37,013 bases of DNA, taken from positions 1-37,013 of the forward strand of contig DASUXY010000003.1 in NCBI GenBank assembly GCA_036377675.1. The letters run 5' to 3'. Made by a program: the position numbers and the translations under genes. Positions 32,998-37,013 of this stretch are shown one piece after another; positions within the stretch are counted from its first letter, which is position 1; every line of letters begins with the position of its first letter. The notes below the pieces were generated by a model. That model saw nothing but the letters and a program-made list of their open reading frames with translations. It searched no databases and was not told the origin of the DNA. The DNA is from DASUXY01 sp036377675. Its GTDB lineage: Bacteria > Bacillota > Bacilli > Bacillales > Amphibacillaceae.

Positions 32998-33588
32998 TTA
33001 ATCATCTTCTTTTCGTGTAAGAACTTTATCGATTAAACCATAGTCAACCGCTTGTGCCGCTGTCATAAAGTTATCACGATCCGTATCACGCTCAATCACT
33101 TCAATCGGTTGGCCCGTGCGTTCAGCAAGGATTTCATTCATGCGTTCTTTCATTTTAATAATTCGTTTCGCATGAATTTCAATATCGGTTGCTTGCCCTT
33201 GTGTGCCACCTAATGGTTGGTGAATCATCACTTCACTATTTGGCAAACTATAACGCTTTCCTTTTTCTCCTGCTGCGAGTAAAAATGCCCCCATCGAAGC
33301 AGCCATTCCTGTACAAATGGTTGATACATCTGGTTTTATAAACTGCATCGTATCGTAAATAGCCATACCTGCTGTAATGGAACCACCTGGTGAATTAATG
33401 TATAACGAAATATCTTTTTCTGGATCTTCTGCTTCTAAAAAGAGTAATTGTGCTACAATTGTGTTAGCAACATTGTCATCAATGGGGCTACCTAACATAA
33501 TAATCCGATCTTTCAACAAGCGTGAATAAATGTCATAGGCCCGCTCACCACGATTCGTTTGTTCAACTACCGTAGGAATTAAGTGCAT
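32998..33588 (-). CDS. clpP: ATP-dependent Clp protease proteolytic subunit
   Basis: ClpP is the barrel-shaped serine protease that degrades proteins delivered by ClpC, ClpX or ClpE. I start at ATG 33588 (MHLIPTVVEQTNRGERAYD), giving 196 residues; the preceding ATG at 33591 is equally placed after AAGGAGG, and ATGs further up are inside or before the ribosome site. The catalytic triad Ser98 (GMAASMG), His123 (IHQPLGG) and Asp172 (DRDNF) is at the exact family positions. Expression should be under CtsR, whose operator covers the promoter. It stands alone on the reverse strand, convergent with crh and divergent from the tRNA gene. Confidence 0.98.
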   Translation of the reverse strand: MHLIPTVVEQTNRGERAYDIYSRLLKDRIIMLGSPIDDNVANTIVAQLLFLEAEDPEKDISLYINSPGGSITAGMAIYDTMQFIKPDVSTICTGMAASMGAFLLAAGEKGKRYSLPNSEVMIHQPLGGTQGQATDIEIHAKRIIKMKERMNEILAERTGQPIEVIERDTDRDNFMTAAQAVDYGLIDKVLTRKEDD

Positions 33589-33645
33589 CATTATTTCCTC
33601 CTTATTCTTCATTACTATCATATGATTCTTATTGTATTTATTTCC

Positions 33646-33675
33646 ATCATAACCTAAAGGTCAATGAAGGTCAAA
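33646..33675 (-). promoter_or_regulatory. clpP promoter with CtsR operator
   Basis: On the reverse strand TTGACC (33669-33674) and TATGAT (33646-33651) are 17 bp apart. The forward strand of 33659-33675 reads GGTCAAT-GAA-GGTCAAA, the tandem heptad repeat bound by the class III heat-shock repressor CtsR. The operator covers the -35 and part of the spacer, so binding should block transcription until heat or protein stress. Confidence 0.88.
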
Positions 33676-33798
33676 CAATAGCGTTTAACGATTTTTATCA
33701 TCACAAGACGCGAAAGGCTGAATCTGAATATGGAAAAATATACATATCATCTTTCCCTTATTTTTATAAATTAAACGCTCCATGTTGAAAAATCACCC

Positions 33799-33827
33799 TT
33801 GTCTATGGATCTTGTATACGGTATAAT
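33799..33827 (+). promoter_or_regulatory. tRNA-Arg promoter
   Basis: TTGTCT (33799-33804) and a perfect TATAAT (33822-33827) are 17 bp apart, 37 bp before the tRNA gene. Confidence 0.75.
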
Positions 33828-33864
33828 ATGTACTGTGTTTTCATTTCTATCTGTAAAAATAGAT

Positions 33865-33938
33865 GCGCTCGTAGCTCAGCTGGATAGAGCAATGGTTTCC
33901 GGAACCATGGGTCGGGGGTTCGAATCCTCTCGAGCGCG
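33865..33938 (+). tRNA. tRNA-Arg (anticodon CCG)
   Basis: A full cloverleaf: acceptor GCGCTCG with CGAGCGC, D-arm GCTC/GAGC, anticodon stem ATGGT/ACCAT around the loop TTCCGGA (anticodon CCG, reading CGG), and T-arm GGGGG-TTCGAAT-CCTCT with wobble pairs. The 3' CCA is not encoded, normal for many Bacillus tRNAs. The integrase gene starts 142 bp downstream, and the 3' half of this gene is the probable attachment site. Confidence 0.96.
33905..33938 (+). other. Probable attachment site (attL) in the tRNA 3' end
   Basis: Tyrosine integrases commonly use the T-arm and acceptor end of a tRNA gene and restore it on insertion. The integrase gene right behind this tRNA makes that end the likely left junction. 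No second copy of the tRNA 3' sequence is seen up to the window end, so the right junction must lie beyond 37013. Exact limits are unknown. Confidence 0.45.
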
Positions 33939-34020
33939 TTAAACGTTATCATGACGGGGGTTACAGCGTTTCTTTATACGGATAGCCCTCACAGATAGCA
34001 TACGGTATATTCTTATATCT

Positions 34021-34080
34021 GAGGAATAGGCTATTACCTCTTTTCCGTTCTTATTACGAGAATGGGAAGGAGGTTTTTTG
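34021..34080 (+). terminator. Terminator that also masks the integrase ribosome site
   Basis: Bases 34036-34051 pair fully with 34059-34074 (16 bp, three G-T wobbles, 7-nt loop), followed by TTTTTT: an intrinsic terminator for the tRNA transcript. The right arm contains GGGAAGGAGG, the Shine-Dalgarno site of the integrase, whose TTG start follows the T-run. Upstream, GAGGAATAG (34021-34029) can pair with CTATT-CCTC (34031-34040), which would compete with the left arm. Structure is seen; control by attenuation is inferred. Confidence 0.75.
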
Positions 34081-35118
34081 TTGTCTAAGACTAACGTATC
34101 CAAGCGAAAAGGTAAGCCTATCAAAAGAAGAAGAGCAAAGCCTTTAAGTACGGACAGACACGAAATAAGTCTAACATTAGAAGATGCTAGAGATTATGTT
34201 TATTCGTACAAACGTTCAGAGGGCTTACGAGAAAAGACACTCAACGATTATCAGAAGATTCAGAATTACTTTATAGATTGGTTGGACGAGTTTCATCCTA
34301 AAGTGATTTACATAAACGAAGTTACTAGCGGAATGATCAGGCAATACGTAAACCACTTACAAGATGATTATTTTAATCAGCGTACAAAAGATTACGGACT
34401 TTCTCCGTCAACGATAAACATCAGACTACGTAACATGGGCGCGTTCTTTAACGTTCTTCACAGAGAAAAGATTATAAACGATAACCCTATGGCTCTAATA
34501 AAACTATTAAAGACGGACGAGGATACGTTTCAGCCTTTAACCGAGGATGAAATAGATAGGCTCTTAAAAGTGCCGGACATCAGAGAATACGCGCAGTTTA
34601 GGGACTTGGTAGGAATGTATTTAATTTTAGATACAGGTATCCGTGTTTCCGAGATGCTCGACTTAAAAATAAAGCATGTAGATTTTAAAGTACGATCCAT
34701 TTACTTATCGGGCGAAATAACGAAGAACAGGAAACCTCGTATATTGCCATTATCTAATAAGGTTCTGAGTCTTTTAATGGAGTTGATAACCGAGGTCAGA
34801 TATAACTGGGATACCGAATATGTGTTCGTTTCTAATTTTGGAGAAAAGTATTTGACTACGAGTTTTCGGCGTCGATTAGATCTCTATAAAAAACGTGCAA
34901 ATATTGACAAACGAGTAACTCCGCACGGATTACGTCACCAATTTTGCCGTGATTACATCATGAACGGCGGGGACGTGTTTACGCTGCAAAGAATTGCAGG
35001 TCACGCGGATATAAATACGACTCGTAAGTACATCCAATTCACAAACGACGACCTAAAAGCAAAACATGCACAGTTTAGCCCGATAGCTAGACGACGCAAG
35101 AAGTATCGTAACAGTTAA
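34081..35118 (+). CDS. int: Tyrosine-type site-specific integrase
   Basis: A tyrosine recombinase expected to insert and excise the element at the tRNA-Arg gene. Start taken as TTG 34081, seven bases after AAGGAGG; the TTG at 34078 would add one residue. The 345 residues have a basic N terminus, a SAM-like core-binding domain (about 30-140) and a catalytic domain with Arg188 (TGIRVSEML), a Lys near 215, His282 and Arg285 (HGLRH), His308 (GHADINTTRKY) and the nucleophile Tyr317, so the active site is complete. The N-terminal run of Arg and Lys may bind arm sites. It is not XerC, XerD or CodV by sequence feel, and the tRNA context supports an integrative element. Confidence 0.92.
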   Translation: MSKTNVSKRKGKPIKRRRAKPLSTDRHEISLTLEDARDYVYSYKRSEGLREKTLNDYQKIQNYFIDWLDEFHPKVIYINEVTSGMIRQYVNHLQDDYFNQRTKDYGLSPSTINIRLRNMGAFFNVLHREKIINDNPMALIKLLKTDEDTFQPLTEDEIDRLLKVPDIREYAQFRDLVGMYLILDTGIRVSEMLDLKIKHVDFKVRSIYLSGEITKNRKPRILPLSNKVLSLLMELITEVRYNWDTEYVFVSNFGEKYLTTSFRRRLDLYKKRANIDKRVTPHGLRHQFCRDYIMNGGDVFTLQRIAGHADINTTRKYIQFTNDDLKAKHAQFSPIARRRKKYRNS

Positions 35119-35245
35119 AAAAAGAATAAAAAAAAGGCGCATGCACAAACGGAATAATCCGATGTACATACGACAACCAGCACTCGTAGTATATCGAAAG
35201 AAGTAACGTTTGTCAAGTAGCGCCCTTAATGGAGGGGCATTTACG

Positions 35246-36073
35246 ATGAAACATTTTAACATTACTGAGGACACACTAACGAAGTTACAGACGTTTGATA
35301 CTGTAGAGGAAATGAATGAGTCTATTAAGCTACACAAGGCAAATAACGAGCTATCTCAGCGAGATAAGGACATATTAGACGCTATTTCACGATACAGTTG
35401 CAAATACGTAGGTGTATCGTATTTAAGCAAGCAAAAAATAGCGGAGGACGCAGGCTTTAAAAGTCGCAGGACAGCTATACGGGCTTGTAAACGTTTAGAA
35501 GCGTTAGGGGTCATTAAACAATACGAAACCAGACGTATTAAAGGCGATAAAAGACGTAGTACTAACGTTATCGTTATTAATCCAATTGTCCTAAAAGATA
35601 ACGACCAAAAAGGAGAAAATACCCGTCATAAACAACAGTCACCGCGAGCAGTCACATCAGATAGTCACGGCAAACAAGCACCTAATAAATCATTTATAAA
35701 GCATAATACAAGTAATACATATAAAGATACTGAAAAAAAGAATAATGCTCCCGCAGACTTCATAAAAAAGGCATTAAAACACGCTATTCCAACGCCCATA
35801 TACGATGCATTAGCTCCCTTTTTCGATGGACAAGGCTTGTATGATACCTATGGCATTCTACTGCGCTCAAAGGCGTCTATTGACCGTAATATACGCCTAG
35901 AGGAGCATGCAGAGCGTTATATTAACGCCTTTTATAACGTCGCTAGACTGTACAAGGCGGGCAAGGTACGTAAGTCATTCAGAGGCTTGCTATACGCCAC
36001 GTGGGAGCGATTGACTTCAGAAATAAGCAGGACGGTAGGCGGTAATAAGTTGCTTGCTTATGACCCTTACTAA
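35246..36073 (+). CDS. Winged-helix (HTH) protein of the element
   Basis: A 275-residue soluble, basic protein. I start at ATG 35246 (MKHFNITEDTL), seven bases after GGAGGGGC; an in-frame start at 35210 has no such site. A winged helix-turn-helix occupies about residues 35-115 (LSQRDKDILDAISRYS, then KQKIAEDAGFKSRRTAIRACKRLEALGVIK). A polar Ser/Asn/Lys linker follows (about 125-175), then a conserved-looking C-terminal helical part. Such proteins occur next to integrases and on plasmids in Bacillaceae, where a replication-initiator or regulator role has been assumed; the function here is not known. Its gene follows the integrase by 127 bp. Confidence 0.75.
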   Translation: MKHFNITEDTLTKLQTFDTVEEMNESIKLHKANNELSQRDKDILDAISRYSCKYVGVSYLSKQKIAEDAGFKSRRTAIRACKRLEALGVIKQYETRRIKGDKRRSTNVIVINPIVLKDNDQKGENTRHKQQSPRAVTSDSHGKQAPNKSFIKHNTSNTYKDTEKKNNAPADFIKKALKHAIPTPIYDALAPFFDGQGLYDTYGILLRSKASIDRNIRLEEHAERYINAFYNVARLYKAGKVRKSFRGLLYATWERLTSEISRTVGGNKLLAYDPY

Positions 36074-36289
36074 CATCGTCATTTTAATGTAAACCTACGA
36101 ATTATTTGCGTTGACATATATGGAAGGAACGGGAATGGTACGCTATATGTAGGCGATGATTAGGGCGAGAGTATATGTGAGTATGTAGGCAATCCGCAGC
36201 TAACTGCCTTTGATGCGCGACCCTTCAAACGCTTTGATGCGCCGTCCTTGTTGCATCCGCCTTTTATATCGTCTGTAAAGTAAATTACC

Positions 36290-36318
36290 TTGACAGTATA
36301 TAGAAGGGATTCGATATT
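36290..36318 (+). promoter_or_regulatory. Promoter-like element enclosed by an inverted repeat
   Basis: TTGACA (36290-36295) and GATATT (36313-36318) are 17 bp apart. The pair lies between CGTCTGTAA and TTACAGACG, the right arm overlapping the end of the -10. No gene start follows at once; a non-coding RNA or a long leader to the recombinase at 36672 is possible. Confidence 0.5.
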
Positions 36319-36600
36319 ACAGACGTAAAGTATGCGCGATTGTATCATACACACTGCAACGTATATGTTAACGCATAGGTGCGAAGGGTTGACGTATCCA
36401 TCAGCCAAAGCGTCCACGGGAGAGGTCGCCTTGAAACTCGAGGGGTTATCAGCTATAGCGTATCATCCATCGTCAGCTCTAGCGGACTACCCCTATAATA
36501 ACGTTTAAAGGCGGAAGAGTTGCCGTCGTCATATCCGTATGAATGTATGCTATTACCTATTTCCTTACGTTCGTAATCGCATGAAATCAACGTTATAGTA

Positions 36601-36659
36601 TTGACATGATTATGAATGTATGGTAACGTAGTAAATAACGATATAACAATACTACGTTA
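36601..36659 (+). promoter_or_regulatory. Promoter and operator-like inverted repeat before the second recombinase
   Basis: TTGACA (36601-36606) is 17 bp from TGGTAACGT, an extended -10 with hexamer 36624-36629. TAACGTAGTA (36624-36633) and TACTACGTTA (36650-36659) are perfect 10-bp reverse complements spanning the -10 and the transcript start, and ending just before the ribosome site AAGGGGCG. It could be a repressor operator or an RNA hairpin. Confidence 0.55.
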
Positions 36660-36671
36660 AGGGGCGATAAT

Positions 36672-37013
36672 ATGGCAGTTGAAAACGTGCAGCCACTACG
36701 CACATCAGAGGAAATAGGGAACGTGAGGGAGGCATTGGCGCAGACTAACGCTAGTGAGCGTAACCTACTCTTATTTAATCTCGGCATCAATACAGGCTTA
36801 CGTATAGGAGACATTGTTAGGCTACGCATAGAAGACGTTAGAGGACGTACTAGCGTTGTCATACGTGAGGGCAAGACGAGGAAGGCTCGTACTGTTTACT
36901 TGGACGCAGTACTATCAGACATTACTAACTACCTACAAGACAAGGACGTTAAAGGATGGCTATTCCCATCTCGTAAGGGCGATAAGCATATCAGTACTAC
37001 GCAAGCCTATCGG
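36672..37013 (+). CDS. Second tyrosine recombinase, cut by the window end
   Basis: The frame opens at ATG 36672, ten bases after AAGGGG, and stays open for 114 codons to the edge. It reads MAVENVQPLRTSEEIG, then INTGLRIGDIVRLRIEDV with the catalytic first arginine (Arg44) and the beta-hairpin lysine region IREGKTRKART. There is no N-terminal core-binding domain, so this is a short, catalytic-domain-only recombinase; the HxxR and Tyr motifs would lie beyond the window. Six of its twelve leucine codons are CTA, unlike the TTA-rich chromosomal genes, which suggests a different origin. It may act with the first integrase or resolve multimers of the element. Confidence 0.8.
   Translation, partial: MAVENVQPLRTSEEIGNVREALAQTNASERNLLLFNLGINTGLRIGDIVRLRIEDVRGRTSVVIREGKTRKARTVYLDAVLSDITNYLQDKDVKGWLFPSRKGDKHISTTQAYR

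Larger units (their letters stand above)
36074..36671. promoter_or_regulatory. Repeat-rich non-coding region of the element
   Basis: About 600 bp without a credible gene, with several promoter-like TTGACA boxes (36111, 36290, 36601) and short repeats: TATGTAGGC at 36146-36154 and 36182-36190; TTTGATGCGC at 36209-36218 and 36233-36242; GTAAAGTA at 36275-36282 and 36325-36332. CGTCTGTAA (36270-36278) and TTACAGACG (36317-36325) form an inverted repeat. Possible roles are a replication or transfer origin, recombinase binding sites, or a control region; none can be proven from sequence alone. Confidence 0.5.

Noticed and set aside
36160..36417. An 85-codon reverse-strand frame in the element
   Set aside because: No ribosome site, low-information sequence, and it covers the repeat-rich promoter region.
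33939..37013. A right-hand copy of the tRNA 3' end (attR)
   Set aside because: Searched by eye for the T-arm and acceptor sequence; none found before the window end, so the element boundary is not claimed.
1..37013. CRISPR array, insertion-sequence transposase or rRNA genes
   Set aside because: No regularly spaced repeats of suitable length, no transposase-like protein and no rRNA sequence were seen.

Overview
The window reads as a chromosomal segment of a low-GC Gram-positive bacterium of the family Bacillaceae. The case rests on gene content and order: secA-prfB-cccB-ftsEX-ctpB-minJ-uvrBA, yvlCD-hprK-lgt-yvoD-ppaX-yvoF and trxB-yvcI-rapZ-yvcK-whiA-crh, with clpP facing them, follow the Bacillus subtilis layout as I remember it. 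Other support comes from a bacillithiol deacetylase (BshB2), Crh, HPr kinase, a CtsR operator, many TTG starts with strong Shine-Dalgarno sites, and TTA-rich leucine codon use. The species cannot be named from the sequence; acidic linkers in secreted proteins (for example CccB) would fit a salt- or alkali-tolerant bacillus, but that is only a guess.

Region by region. 1-4490: protein export (secA), translation termination (prfB with its programmed +1 frameshift) and a lipoprotein cytochrome c. 4700-9670: the cell-wall and division block ftsE-ftsX, a secreted M23 endopeptidase with a coiled coil that is probably the FtsEX effector, and the protease ctpB. 9700-11110: a MinJ-like PDZ membrane protein. 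11180-16182: the nucleotide-excision pair uvrB-uvrA behind a probable LexA box. 16250-18625: a magnesium riboswitch (M-box) controlling an unusually short MgtE, convergent with a cation-efflux gene across a 19-bp perfect hairpin. 18842-22951: yojF-bshB2 (bacillithiol), yvlC-yvlD, an unknown reverse-strand gene, then hprK-lgt. 23096-27194: yvoD-ppaX, a maltose-O-acetyltransferase-like gene and glpD. 27195-27798 is a long non-coding leader region before trxB. 28950-32829: the yvcI-rapZ-yvcK-whiA-crh cluster. 32998-33675: clpP on the reverse strand under CtsR control.

33865-37013 is different in character. A tRNA-Arg(CCG) gene is followed at once by a tyrosine integrase gene, a winged-helix protein gene, about 600 bp of repeat-rich non-coding DNA, and a second tyrosine recombinase cut by the window edge. 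This looks like the left end of an integrated mobile element using the tRNA 3' end as its attachment site; the right end is not in the window. Its most striking detail is a 16-bp hairpin plus T-run that is at once an intrinsic terminator for the tRNA transcript and a mask over the integrase ribosome binding site.

Functional links: HprK phosphorylates Ser46 of HPr and Crh; PpaX removes the pyrophosphate made when HprK reverses that reaction; YvcK, RapZ and GlpD sit around the same carbon-flux network. FtsEX, the M23 enzyme, CtpB, MinJ and Lgt act in envelope growth, and TrxB and BshB2 in thiol redox balance.
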